Positions 25,901 through 35,700 of a DNA stretch of 64,000 nucleotides are shown here, one piece after another. Each line of letters starts with the position of its first letter. Within the stretch, counting starts at the first letter, position 1. The stretch covers positions 1 to 64,000 of the forward strand of contig NW_019775752.1 of assembly GCF_001039355.2 (NCBI RefSeq), written 5' to 3'. Position numbers and translations under genes: made by a program. The notes below the pieces were generated by a model. The model was not told the DNA's origin. It searched no databases and saw only the letters and a list, made by a program, of their open reading frames with translations. Source of the stretch: Lingula anatina. Its lineage: Eukaryota; Brachiopoda; Lingulata; Lingulida; Lingulidae.

Positions 25901-28800
25901 AAACATATAAAATATATACAACAAAAAGATATAATTTGATTATCCCCAACCATCGTTTGTGTTTACCACTGATGTGAAGAAGCAGTATGCATTTAACAAA
26001 CAAGCATAATTACTTATTCTTTGATGGTTTTGATTATTTGCATTTGGACAATACATAAACAGTAGTAAGAGGATTAATCAATACTTACTTCATTTTCACC
26101 ATCGGTCACAACAACAGTAACTTCAACATCGTGATTAGACTGAAAAATATTTTTACACATCAGTTATTTCATGCAGCAGGCATAAAATCAATTCATATAT
26201 AAACTTGACAAAAAACTCAGCACTATTAGAATATATTCCATTTTAAACTTTACCAAATTGTTACTAGTTTCTGTAAATTTCTCTCCTATATTTTATGTAA
26301 ATAACATATTAATAACAAAAGTAACAAATAAAATTATTTAACAGGCAACCCCCTTTCGGCCACATCCCCCCCCCCTCCCCCATCTCAGTTGTCATCCTAA
26401 TTCCAAACAACACATCAACATCAACAGGTCAGTGATGTGATTAAGGTTCTAAGGGAAAGGGTTCGAATGTGATGCCTCATAAGCAGAAAATGTTCTGTCT
26501 ATAGAAACAATTTAATTTTAACATTACTTTTGGATCATATATACAAACCTCATAATCAATTGGCTGAATTAGGTATACATCTCCAATAGTTGCAGAGCCA
26601 ATTAGAAAATGATCTGCTTTCATGCTATAATACAGCTGAGCATTTTGGTCATCAGTAGCTAGTAATGTGTAAACTAGGGAATCTAAAAAGAAACCAAATG
26701 CATAAATTGGTATTATGAAACATTAGAATATGAGAACCATGTGACAAAAGTTGTTAAATTGCAAATTTCATTATAAATAACACTTCAAAAAATATACCCT
26801 TATACTCTGTCCAAATCCAATAATCAATTTCTTAACAAATAATTTAAATGTTTTTATCCAAAAGAATTTGCATCAAGGCAATTTATTTATATGATTTAAC
26901 ATTACCCTCTTAAGAAACAGTTTTATGTAGAAAATACATTCAAATATTACTTTTTCAGACTCCAAAAAAAAAAAGTAAAATTACTTTTTCTGATAACTGC
27001 TACATCACATGCATGTTGAACACAGACTTACCATTGCACCTGCCTGCCCTGGCATCATCAGGAGAAGAACAAAACTGTCTGTCCTCTCTAAGTTCTAAGT
27101 CACTCATATCCCTCACCCATTCTGGGGCATGATTTATTTGAACCTGACCTGATTTTAAAATATAAAAAAACAGGTTTTATCAGTTTAATGTAGTTGTTGA
27201 AATTAAGCAATTTTTTGCTTCATTCATTATTTTTTCTTTTGCTGTATTGAATGATATTGTTCAAATGTTTTGTGTGAAAATAAACATGCTTATGACAGCA
27301 AATTGTAATTATATTTTTAAAATGTGCAAAAAATTTATACTGTAACAGTGATGCAGTAGTTATTGTGACAGCAGGAAAAAAAAAATATTCACATCAAGTT
27401 TCCTGAGGTTAAAGAGATAATGATCATTATCAGTAGAGGCTTAGTCATAAAAGAAGAAATCCAATCAAATCTGTATTTGGTTTATGGCCTGATATGACTG
27501 AATTATAAAAGTGTAAAAGACCCTGATGCCATAATATTACTGCAAATGTGTCCAGATAGTAAATTTGATTAACACGAGTTAAGACAATAAAAATAAATAA
27601 GATTATTCCCAAATGTTTCTTTAAAAAAACTTGCTTTGCTTTAAAATGTCATTTTAAAAAAATTACTAAATAAACAACTGCTAGAGTATATTTTGATGTT
27701 TTTAGACAATAGATATGTTTTAAACGGTTCATTACAAAACCTTGTTTTGCTTTTAAATGTCAAACATTTTAAGAAAACATAAACAATTACTGGAGTACAT
27801 TATTTCCTTCTCACAAACTGAAAAAAAAATTACACTTCATTTGCAATTAAAATATTAAAGTTTTCATTTGTGTGAATTTAAGAACATTTGGTAAAAAAAT
27901 GGGAATCAACATTTTTGTCTTGAAGAGGATCTAATTAATAGCTTTGCACTAACCATAACATATACAAAAGACAACGAAAGGAATAAAATATAAATCAAAT
28001 GTAATACTGGTGGTTAGAAACATATATTGACTCATCTTAAAATTGCTTTACACCCTGCTTACACCCATAGTCCTCATTTTCATGCAGATCACATCTTAAT
28101 CACCAGCTTGAATTTATGGCATTGCTTTCTGGGCAGGTTTGGCAATAAAGCTTGGGGAGTATAGGAAGAAGCATGCATGCTTCTAAAAAAAAAAGGGCCT
28201 TGAAGCCCTGAGATATAAACCGTTTGTATCAAAAACAAGTCAATCTAGTTATCCTTAGGCATATAAGGAAAATACACTCTAATTAAAAGAAGATACCTCA
28301 GTTTGCCTATCCTTGTCTATAGGCATGGGTGAATCATGTTAAGTGCTATGATATATGCATGCACCTGGGTGTAACTGAAGTCACACAAGGAAAGCTATTA
28401 TTTTACCATGTCACATAAGCATTAACTCTGGCATGGCATTTTTTTACCATATCAGACTAAGACTCGTCTGAGGTGAAATGACAGCAATCTATTTCCCGGC
28501 CAGTTTTTTTGCAATTCCCCTTTGTGGTATAAATATTTGATTTCTTTTTTGTCAGCACTGATACAATGATTTAATTGTTCAGAAAACGTTTACATGTGAA
28601 ACTGGGCATTTGTTATTCAAATTTCTATACATGCAAAAAATAAATATAATGGACAGAAAATAATACCTCTGATGAATAAACAATTCTCACCTTTTCTATA
28701 TTAATTTGTGAAGGAGAGATGAAGGAAAAACTGTTTACTTACCATATATCACAGAAAGAGTTATCACAAATATATAAAAAGATTTCTTCATGTCCTTCAT
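3676..28800 (-). CDS. Large non-classical cadherin, Cad87A/cadherin-23 type (42 coding exons, about 2,244 aa)
   Basis: Forty-two exons with matching phases join into one frame of 6,735 nt, from ATG at 28800 to TAA at 3678-3676, with an in-frame TGA just upstream of the ATG. Order: signal peptide; about 14 cadherin repeats, most ending in calcium-binding linkers of DxNDxxPxF type (DVNDNDPVF, DLNDNAPTF, DENDNPPVF); a membrane-adjacent domain; one transmembrane helix; Cys-rich juxtamembrane segment; long tail. Repeat order and several unusual joints (VQDSPPIF, INNHAPEF, the KQPPYW segment before the membrane) match what I remember of Drosophila Cad87A and the related cadherin-23/protocadherin-15 group. 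No catenin-binding tail is visible. Expected role: calcium-dependent adhesion at the apical or microvillar surface (inference). Two internal segments are duplicated in the assembly, and one copy of each was used for the frame. Confidence 0.9.
4207..4458 (-). repeat. Five-unit coding tandem repeat in the cadherin tail
   Basis: Five units beginning AGFTIQTTE, with spacers TRMAAPPPV, TARAAPPPT, TQRAAPPPQT (twice) and K. Unit length is 18-19 aa (54-57 nt). Units three and four are nearly identical in DNA as well, indicating recent expansion or homogenisation. Confidence 0.9.
5172..6094 (-). CDS. Cadherin exons 39-41: three microexons of the juxtamembrane tail
   Basis: Exons 6094-6051 (44 nt), 5416-5383 (34 nt) and 5199-5172 (28 nt), each with good acceptor and donor. 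They join in phases 2-1-2 to give a small glycine/alanine-rich linker (GCCAPVGAGAGKEKLG, AAVSAGAGTGAG, YGYGAGSAY) leading into GYDSFNNQAFEFDE of the last exon. Their lengths sum to 106 nt, not a multiple of three, so skipping any one alone shifts the frame. Skipping 34 and 28 together, or 44 and 34 together, also does. They are therefore likely constitutive. Confidence 0.8.
6321..6463 (-). CDS. Cadherin exon 38: transmembrane helix and cysteine cluster
   Basis: 143 nt encoding PGVAAASTGGGVDWG, then a helix ALAGAIAALLALLLLLLLL, then CCCLPCCAKCCGG. Eight of the thirteen or so residues after the helix are... cysteine-dense (seven Cys), and the next exon adds two more (CC). Such clusters on the cytosolic side are typical palmitoylation sites (inference). 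Confidence 0.88.
6634..7277 (-). CDS. Cadherin exons 35-37: membrane-adjacent domain
   Basis: Exons 7277-7189, 7051-6959 and 6772-6634 encode about 107 residues with mixed alpha/beta character. It starts VWVADETNEIVLLIKQPPYW and has ITSIVGAKTVFIDESEIRFH and DVVIYVVDNKTN. Position and sequence pattern match the non-cadherin domain before the membrane in Cad87A and cadherin-23-type proteins, where it helps hold the ectodomain as a dimer. The final exon ends LLHVADAQ, directly before the transmembrane exon. Confidence 0.8.
7561..10589 (-). CDS. Cadherin exons 29-34: rest of EC11 to EC14
   Basis: Exons: 10589-10369, 9904-9710, 9447-9337, 8882-8759, 8458-8210, 7850-7561. EC11 ends with a degenerate linker (VLATNQRAPRW). 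EC12 has AVDDDDGPSGKITY, FDREE and DVNDNPPSF. EC13 has NATDKDTGRYADI, LDRETISKF and TDTNDNGPIF. EC14 has SATDKDGGSNGNVTFRI but no DRE motif, and runs directly into the membrane-adjacent region without a canonical calcium linker. That is expected for the last repeat before such a domain. Confidence 0.87.
7857..7881. repeat. (AAAT)n microsatellite in a cadherin intron
   Basis: Five to six AAAT units in an A/T-rich stretch just upstream of the acceptor for the 7850-7561 exon, so they form part of its polypyrimidine side. Confidence 0.7.
10809..13988 (-). CDS. Cadherin exons 21-28 (end of EC7 to EC11), copy adjoining exon 29
   Basis: Exons 13988-13862, 13665-13523, 13282-13150, 12860-12648, 12429-12272, 11946-11797, 11427-11284, 10989-10809. 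EC8 starts with IFENKPVGETVIQM and ends LLDVNDKPPVF. EC9 has LQATDPDGQI, LDYES and NINDNKPIF. EC10 has NLTENSPGDTPVLTL, DADLGDFGQIRY, LDRED and TDVNDNDPIF. EC11 begins TEDNFVTTIIETVPVN and continues into exon 29. Exon phases are continuous with exon 29 at 10589. Confidence 0.88.
14471..17661 (-). CDS. Alternate copy of cadherin exons 21-28 (end of EC7 to EC11)
   Basis: Exons 17661-17535, 17338-17196, 16948-16816, 16525-16313, 16093-15936, 15605-15456, 15101-14958, 14651-14471. Each has the same length, phases and splice sites as the copy at 13988-10809. By eye I count about 20 silent differences and one replacement (Ala to Thr in EC9, LNSAAT versus LNSTAT) over 1,249 coding nt. It joins perfectly to exon 20 upstream. 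Its last exon ends in phase 1, whereas the next exon in the assembly (13988-13862) needs phase 0, so the two copies cannot be spliced in series. Confidence 0.75.
17990..18484 (-). CDS. Second assembled copy of cadherin exons 19 and 20
   Basis: Exons 18484-18409 and 18168-17990 encode the same EC7 residues as 19524-19449 and 19208-19030. If both copies were spliced, the protein would hold a first EC7 half followed by another first half. That would keep the frame but not make a cadherin fold. Only one copy is needed to join exon 18 to exon 21. Confidence 0.7.
19030..19208 (-). CDS. Cadherin exon 20 (EC7 core), copy right of the gap
   Basis: 179 nt encoding TAVLQVLAIDQDGGRNAEIT through FDYDRTKQYNLT. 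It has a standard EC core with LAIDQDGG and a DYDR calcium motif and ends phase 0 at GTGAGT. The matching exon at 18168-17990 is the second assembled copy. Confidence 0.85.
19449..19524 (-). CDS. Cadherin exon 19 (first half of EC7), copy right of the gap
   Basis: 76 nt encoding DINNHAPEFRPDSRYRTSID and the following ETTPPG. It is phase 0 in and phase 1 out, and matches exon 18 (ITVL|DINN) and exon 20 (PPG|TAV). The same exon occurs again at 18484-18409, left of the run of N. Confidence 0.85.
19767..22865 (-). CDS. Cadherin exons 12-18: repeats EC4 to EC6
   Basis: Exons: 22865-22701, 22207-22178, 21438-21274, 21087-21014, 20790-20505, 20250-20090, 19836-19767. The second is a 30-nt in-frame microexon (VVVYDNEVVQ), flanked by a ttttttcaag acceptor and a GTAAGT donor. 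EC4 ends RDVNDNDPVF and EC5 ends LDENDNPPVF. EC5 contains an extra cysteine loop, APCAGRIGVAPCIDHES, between the strand bearing NSTGLIRV and the DHES calcium motif. EC6 uses DRDSSLNGNNHVEY and ends LDINNHAPEF. Confidence 0.85.
23197..27148 (-). CDS. Cadherin exons 2-11: repeats EC1 to start of EC4
   Basis: Exons in transcript order: 27148-27032, 26682-26549, 26139-26089, 25746-25657, 25307-25209, 24809-24675, 24502-24389, 24057-23964, 23758-23643, 23397-23197. All donors begin GT (mostly GTAAG/GTAAA) and phases match. EC1 ends at IIDVNDEAPRF and carries two cysteines (FCSS...RCND) able to form a local disulfide. EC2 is atypical: it has VTCMADR and EACQM cysteines, lacks a clear DRE motif, and ends VQDSPPIF. 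EC3 keeps AEDGDRGIPREIRY, FDRDRD and NDLNDNAPTF. The sequence conserved enough to identify the Cad87A type lies largely here and in EC5-EC9. Confidence 0.85.
24228..24364. mobile_element. Fragment of the inverted-repeat element family seen at 34838-35421
   Basis: gtgacctccataaatggct, ataatctcttgagaga, aactttttaaaa and ttatccctttaa appear in the same order as in 35199-35415 in the ASPSCR1 intron. The fragment lies in the intron between cadherin exons 8 and 9. It lacks the left half. Confidence 0.5.
28743..28800 (-). CDS. Cadherin exon 1: start codon and signal peptide
   Basis: Encodes MKDMKKSFYIFVITLSVIYG: a lysine-rich start, a hydrophobic core and a small residue before the mature N-terminus QVQINHAPEW. 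It ends in phase 1 at the donor GTAAGT (28742-28737). The exon itself runs to 28815, where a minus-strand acceptor (tttcag) brings in 15 nt of 5' leader carrying an in-frame TGA. The transcript therefore has at least one upstream non-coding exon. A candidate is 29673-29712 (ctg...CAG before gtaaaa); another donor-like site is at 30787. Confidence 0.85.
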
Positions 28801-28815
28801 TAAGTATCAATGTTT

Positions 28816-31137
28816 CTGAAATGAAATAGAAACATCTAGATATATTGATATAAAGCATTTTTCTCCATTGTCATATGAAGCAAAGCTTGTTATAAAAAGC
28901 AGCACATAGAACGCTGCCAATCATTTTTTGCAAAATTAAAAAATGACACAGACAACCTGAAATACCTATCAACCTGCATACCACACAGAAATCTAAGGCA
29001 TAGCCAGTCAAATTCAGCAAAATTCAGAAGGAAATGTTTTAAAATATATCCCTTTTTCCTTATCAAACTTTCAGTGGTCGCTGTTTTATTTTGGAACTTA
29101 TCCTGGTCTTTTTGTATATCTTTTACTTCATCTCCTTTGCTTTTATCAAACTTTTAGAGGTTTGTTTTATTTATTTATTTTTAAACTCATTTTGGTCTTA
29201 TTGTATATTCCTTATGTTATGTAAATTTTTATACTAATCCAATTTATGTACAACTTCAACCTTGTAGTTTTTATGTATTAATTAATAAACATTGTTTTTA
29301 ATAATAAAAAAAAATCTTATCTTGGAATCAGAAAAGGATGTTTAGCCAAATGGCTTTATTTTTAATCTTTGTCAAATAAGTTCCTTTTGAGGCAGTCAAA
29401 TTTTTTACCAATGATTTTTTTTCAAAAATGACCCATAATTACGGTCATTTACATGTAAATAAAAACTTTGTTTAGCCACTGGAAATCCTTGACATTATGT
29501 TTAAAAAATCCAAAAGTTTGCAGTTATGAATTTAAACAATGGCTATTTATTTATAAGAAAAGAAGATATTCTATGTTTAGACAATTATAACTTCAATAAT
29601 TAAGATATGAAAACTTAATTTAGATTAAATACACAAATCTGACATGAAATATTTTTAAATGAAAAATTTTACCTGTACCGGGTTACACCTTTGGTATAAG
29701 TAATCCCTACAGCTGAACAAATCTACAAATTATTAAGATTCCACCTGCTGTTCATCAATTTTCGCCTTTGAATCTGAACAATGTTTTCTTAACACTCTAC
29801 TCCACTTCTCCTTGAAAAAAGTGTATACGTCAAGTAAGAGAATTAAGGTGTGTTTTAATAACCACCATCAATCTAAGTCTTAGTCAAAATGCCTAAAGAA
29901 ATGACCAAGACCATTTATTTTAACATGATGTTTTTTTTTTCTATAGCCATATAGCCAGAACATTAGATGAATGTTGTTATTTTTTATTTATTTATTTATT
30001 ATTTGTCAGGCTAAATGTTCATAGGTCATTGGGTGTTGGTAGACATATATGAACAATTCTTATTCAGGATAGTAACTGGCAAATGACCTGGTTATACATG
30101 GGGGACAGCTGGTAATTAACCCTGGTCTCTATTCACATTTCTACCAACACCAAATGACCAGAGTACAAGGGTATATTTTTTTAAGTTTTATTTGTTATGC
30201 TCTTGGGATAAGTGTTTCAGCTGTTTCACTTAATTTTCCATCGCAAAGAATGTGATTTATATCTCTAAAATCAGTTACTTATACAATTACTTGGAACCAA
30301 AAACAATGTCATTGATAATATAATCTTAAAATACTTTGTCTTATAAGATTATTTTCAAAATACAATTAAAATGTAATGCAAGTACATCTACTGACACATT
30401 ATATCTTGTCAGGAATGTCTTGTTTACTTCTAAACATCTATTGTAACTATGACATTTTTATGCATTAAGAGAGCATTAATGTTCTTAAAGAGAACTAAAG
30501 AAATATTAAAAATCTTAATAGAAAATCAAAAATAAAGAATTTATAAAAAACGAATTTATTTTTGAACTATCTGCATGCTTCCAAACTTGCAGGCTCTATT
30601 TCAAGTTTTCAAGTTATAGTTTTTATATACATCTATTACTCTATCTTCATGGCAAACAGAAAAACTTTGACATTGTACAGTTCATGTAAATGAGTTCAGA
30701 AGCTGACAGGACAACTAAAATGTGGGTTTAAAAAATCCAACATGACAAATAAATTCCTTGCAAGTTGCAAAAAAAAGTTCTACTCACCAATCCCATCCAC
30801 CATTAATGCTCCCCTGTCTAGAATACCTGCACCTCTTAAAGGTGGGCATATTATGTTTGCAGGTTGACACATAATGAATAAGCTGAATGGAGTATTTATA
30901 GAAACTGTTGAACCGGTTCTCATGTGAAGATATATAGGTCAACTACGTTATCTAGGTCATCGTGCACAGCAAGACAAGCTACTGGGAGGTACATATATAT
31001 TCAAAACAGAGTAACAATCCAATTCATCCAAACAACACATATGGGAATATTATATCAGAAGTTTGGCCGTGTCCAAAACATTATCTGATTATTTCATTTC
31101 GTAGCACTTCTAAAGTACCGTCTTGGTTAAATGCAAG
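28816..31137. other. Divergent intergenic region between the cadherin and ASPSCR1
   Basis: It separates two head-to-head genes, so it must hold the promoters of both. A possible 40-nt non-coding cadherin exon at 29712-29673 has an acceptor-like ttcag upstream and a CAG|gtaaaa donor. Another donor-like GTGAGT lies at 30787-30782. No TATA box or CpG cluster stands out. A short palindromic element sits at 30024-30159. The open frame from about 30962 to 31246 overlaps ASPSCR1 exon 1 in another frame and is not a gene. Confidence 0.45.
30024..30159. mobile_element. 136-bp foldback (MITE-like) element
   Basis: 30024-30053 (ggtcattgggtgttggtaga and 10 more) pairs with the inverse complement of 30132-30159 (ending ctaccaacaccaaatgacc) with few mismatches. 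The loop is about 78 bp. It has no coding capacity. Confidence 0.5.
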
Positions 31138-32792
31138 ATGTCTGCCTCCGTGCAAGTGTTATGTCCAAATGGTCGACGTCAAAATGTCAAAATTACTCCA
31201 AATTCGAAACTCTTACAGGTATGACAATATTAGTGCCATTGCATAGTTGAACGGGCGATTGACCTGATATATTAACATTAAACCTTGCCGCCAGGATACA
31301 TGCTAATTAAGAGATAAATTCGTTTCACTGCGTCATCCACTATGCTAGCTTTTAATTTCCCATGACTTCAATGCGTCAGGAAGTCCGTTTTAAGGCAGCA
31401 TGATTATTGAATGTAAATGATCGAATTTTGAACATAATAGAGTTAAGATATGACCGTGATGAAATGCCAATGTTATCGCCAACAGGGGCTGGTCCAGAAA
31501 TATTTTCTGACAGTCTTCCAAATCATCTTTGTTGATCCATCCTCCATTTCTGACCGTCTTCCGACATAGTAAAATTAGATATCCGTCCGTGTAAATTTGA
31601 AAATCTGACCATCTTCCGGAAGACCCAGAAGACGCCCTAAATCCGCCCCTGGCCAAGGTCGTGCCCAAAGTCACGTAAAACTTGTTCAGTGATTAAAAAA
31701 ACTTTTATCTTATATTTTATATTTGTTATCTGTAACAGGTGCTAGAAGAAGTATGCAAGAAACAAGGATTTTTGCCTCCAGAGGAGTATGAACTAAAGTA
31801 AGGGCATATGAGTATCACATACTACACTAATGTATCAAGCATCTTATTTGGTGTGATCAATCTGAACAAATCATTTTATTCTCAGCCCAAACATTTAGAG
31901 TAAACGTTTGTCTCATGCAACTGTTATTATTTTTCTTTTTGTCACACATATAGTCCCATATGTGTCAGTGAGTTTTCAAGCCAGCAATAGATTATGTATG
32001 CTGTCAATTGTTATACTTTCAATGTCATTGATGGTTCTTGTTAATAAGGAAATAAATAATGAAACCTAGTGAACGCCCTGTAACTATTTCATTTCATTTT
32101 ACACAGGCATGGAAGAAACACACTAGATATAGGCCTCTCCTTCAGATATTCTAACCTCCCTAATAATGCAAAACTAGAGTTAGTAAAAGCAGCCAAGGCC
32201 AGAACTGAAACTACTGTGATTATTGCCCTACAACTTGAAACTGGAGAAAGGCTGCAGCATGAGTTTGATCCTGGTGTCACCCTTTGGGAATTATTGCAAT
32301 ACTGGGAGCAAAAACCAGAGTATGTACCTTAGTTCACTTTATTAAACATGCTTATATAAGTAATAACAAACTTAATTTGCTGATCAGAATTGTACTAGGT
32401 ACATTAAGTGTTTACTTGGTATCTTTTGGTGATACATGTCATTTATAAATTTCACTTGTTTTTATAAACTTTTTGCATTTATTCTCTAGGGCCGAGCAGC
32501 AACAGCTAACCAGTATCAAAAAGGATGGTGATACAGAATTGCATCCAGTTTGTTTATATATGAGAGAAGATGTAAGTCTTCCTCCTCTCCACCTTCTCAA
32601 TCTTTCTCTTTTTTTTTCTTATAAAAGGTAATTACTGTAAGCCTTAATGCATCATTAGCATGCCACTGTTTTAAAATGCCTTTTCCTATTAAGTAAATAA
32701 ATATTCATTTTCATTTAGGTCATTGGAGAATTGGCCTTAAAAGCAACTTCATTGCGCAGTCTTGGTTTGACTGGTGGAAAAGCTATTATTAG
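31138..32792 (+). CDS. ASPSCR1: ASPSCR1 exons 1-5: tandem ubiquitin-like region
   Basis: Exons 1-3 encode a ubiquitin-like fold: LLQVLEEVCKKQGF, then YELKHGRNTLDIGLSFRYSN and LPNNAKLELV. The second ubiquitin-like part starts TTVIIALQLETGERLQHEF, and has FDPGVTLWELLQYWEQ and SLRSLGLTGGKAIIR. Exon 5 ends ATTAG at 32792 and the intron begins gcaag, giving a GC-AG intron whose removal restores the Arg codon (AG|G) before CLHRPID. Confidence 0.92.
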
Positions 32793-35700
32793 GCAAGAAA
32801 ACTTTTTTGTTTCTTTTTATGATGCTTTTAAAGAAGATAGGATACAGGGGTATCTTAAATGTTAATTTCTTTGTCAGTAGAAACTGATATCTAAAATATA
32901 AATGTTGATTGAATAATATTAGCATATGATTCAAAAGTGGTGTTCTGTAATATGTGCTCTGTTGGAGAATCTCTCAGCATGATGTTTCTGTGCCATTACT
33001 GAACAATTTGAATTTTTTTAATTATTTATTAGGTGCTTGCACAGGCCCATTGACAGTGCCACATTGGAACAGATACGACAAAGATTAGAAAAGGAGCAAG
33101 TAAAGCAGGCCAAATTAGATGCACTGAATTACCAACGACAAAAGTCTGAAGAAGCAGAATTACCAAAGAAGCAAAATGCAATTCCCACAAGCACAGGGTC
33201 TAGTGAAACGTCAATGGACACTCAGTCTGCCGAGTCAATTGCTATGGACACAGAGTCAAGTGAAAACAGTGCATTTCAGAGCAGAAAGAGAGAAACGGAA
33301 ATCTCACCTCCAGGAACATCACATAAAGAGTCCAAACTTGAACAGGTTGTAGAGGCAATGGAGACTGACCAACAGCAGGCTCCCTCTAGTGATGTATCAA
33401 CAGCTAGTACAGATAGTGTGGTTCTTAGTGGGGGTGTTCCCACTGGCATTCCTGGTGTGACCATGTTTAGACCTGGAGCTGGGGAGTTCTCAGCAGATCA
33501 GCAACAGGTACTCTCAGTAATACAGCCCTCATAAATGATATTTCCTATTTGTGATCTCTAGCCAGAATTAAGGATTAAAACGGCAATTTCATGATGCGAA
33601 CATGAAAATAGTAGACAAGAGCATCGCATAAAAGAGTGCTAACACTCTTGCCACCTTTTATCCAGGGCTCTTGCTGTTTATGTGTGGGTTCTTTTTCTCA
33701 AACAACCTATTTTTGATATGGACGTAATGTGCTCTCAGCAATTTCATAGCACAATGCCAAATGGGTAGGTTAGTGGATTAACAGTGTGCAATTTGCATAA
33801 TGGTGATTACAACCGCTAGTTCTTATGTTTATGAGATGGAATTGCAGTTGAATCGTTCATTTGGCTTCTTATCACATCCCCAAAGCTGATGAATGGCTAT
33901 TTTGTTTATTTGTAGGGCCTGTAATAATTTAGATCTTAATTTATGTCACATGAACATAACCCAAAATGTAATAACTTCAAGAATTTGAAAACATTCAAAA
34001 TTTTAATTTATGGTGAAAATGGTACACTCCCATCATAAACTACATTATCTATAATTATCATTCCAGTATATTATGGATGTTGCACAGTCTATTTTGGGTC
34101 AAATGACTGCTGGAAATGGGCCACAGCAACAACAGCCTTCACAAGGGAGAGGAGCCAGACCAAGACAAGTTCTCCAACCTACACCCAGTCCATTTGCTGA
34201 CTTCAAGGTAGTATGTTTTATGTAAACTGTAGTATGTTTATTTAGCCCTGACTGAAGAGTCATATAAGCCCTGACTGAGAAGTCATCTGATTAATTTCAT
34301 AAATTTTTTAAATGGTAAGAGTACGTAAGCTGAGAAAACAGTAGCAACTCTTAGTAATTAATGCATTTATTAACATCTACAAACAACTTTTTTAGAAAAT
34401 GATTTAAAGTTTTTATATGATTTTTTACAGTTTCCTGAAGAAACGAAAGGAAAGGAACTATATAAAAATGAGCTTAGGTAAGAGTTGTCCTAAAAGTAAA
34501 TGATAAATGTTAATAAATTCCATAATGTTAAGAATTGTTTATGTAACAGTGATGCCTGAATATATGTTTTGAGTGTAAGGAGAATTGATTCAGTCATCTC
34601 CCCTTATGTTTAATAAATAATTATAGTAAATATATTTATTTAAAATTTTGTGAATTGCAAGAATTTTAAATAGATAAGTGAACCAAGTTAGCATAACTGT
34701 ACTGATTATTTCAGTGAGGTGTCCCGTGAAGATTTCAAGGTAAGCATGACAAATATGTGGATATTACAGGATCTTTGTTTAAATAAGTACAGGTTGAAAA
34801 GATGTTTACATAAAATATCCTAATGCTTTATTAAACTCAAACTTAAAGGGATAATAACTCTTCGCGTGAGGTCTATATTTCACAATAAAAACATTGTGAA
34901 TAACTCATACGCCCCATTTCCATAGATTTTTAGATCGATCTATCCCTGTGGGGAGTCTCACTAGATTACTGTCAGCTTGGCCAGCTTAAGCGTCTGTCCC
35001 GCCTACTAAAAGCTGTAAGGGGGTAATTAACTATGGTGCCCGCTCGGCTGACTGCAATTTAGCGTGAACCCCCAGGGAGTTAGGTCGATCTAAAACTTAA
35101 TCTTTAGATCAATCTAAATCTCTGGGAAAGCACCCATAGAAATATAATATATTCTGTTTTATGACAAAACAGCAGTTATAGCTATTATTCTGATATCTGA
35201 GCTTGTCTTCAGACCACGTGACCTCCATTGATGGCTATACCCTGTTATAATCTCTTAAGAGATTTTAACAAAAAACCAAACTTTTTAGAAAAAAAACAGG
35301 GACTAACTTTGAATGTAAAAATGGATTCATTAACCATTGGTAAGTATGGGAAAATTGTTGTTTATTCCAGGAAAATTCATTTCATGGCCAGAACGAAGAG
35401 TTATTATCCCTTTAAAGTTTGCGAATTCTTTAAGTGACTTAAGCATGCAGAAAAATATTTAGTTGTATCAGGATAAGGGACCCTGGAGTTTATTAATGTC
35501 ATCAGTTTGATGCAATGCAATGCATTTGAATAACTGCTTTTAAAAAATACAGCTCATTATTGTTAATCTATTTCAGCCCTGTGATAGAGAGATAGTTGTC
35601 TATCGAGTTGATGAACCAGTATCAATATCTCCTGACCAAGGTACTAGTATGTTATATTGTCATTAAAGTGTAAAGCACCAAACTGCAGCGTGAACCATGA

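Noticed and set aside
3676-28800. Classical (catenin-binding) cadherin or Fat/Dachsous
   Set aside because: No EGF or laminin G domains, no catenin-binding tail. The repeat number and the membrane-adjacent domain fit the Cad87A/cadherin-23 type instead.
31390-31674. 94-codon minus-strand frame in ASPSCR1 intron 1
   Set aside because: No domain, no splice context and it lies in an intron. Probably chance or an old repeat.
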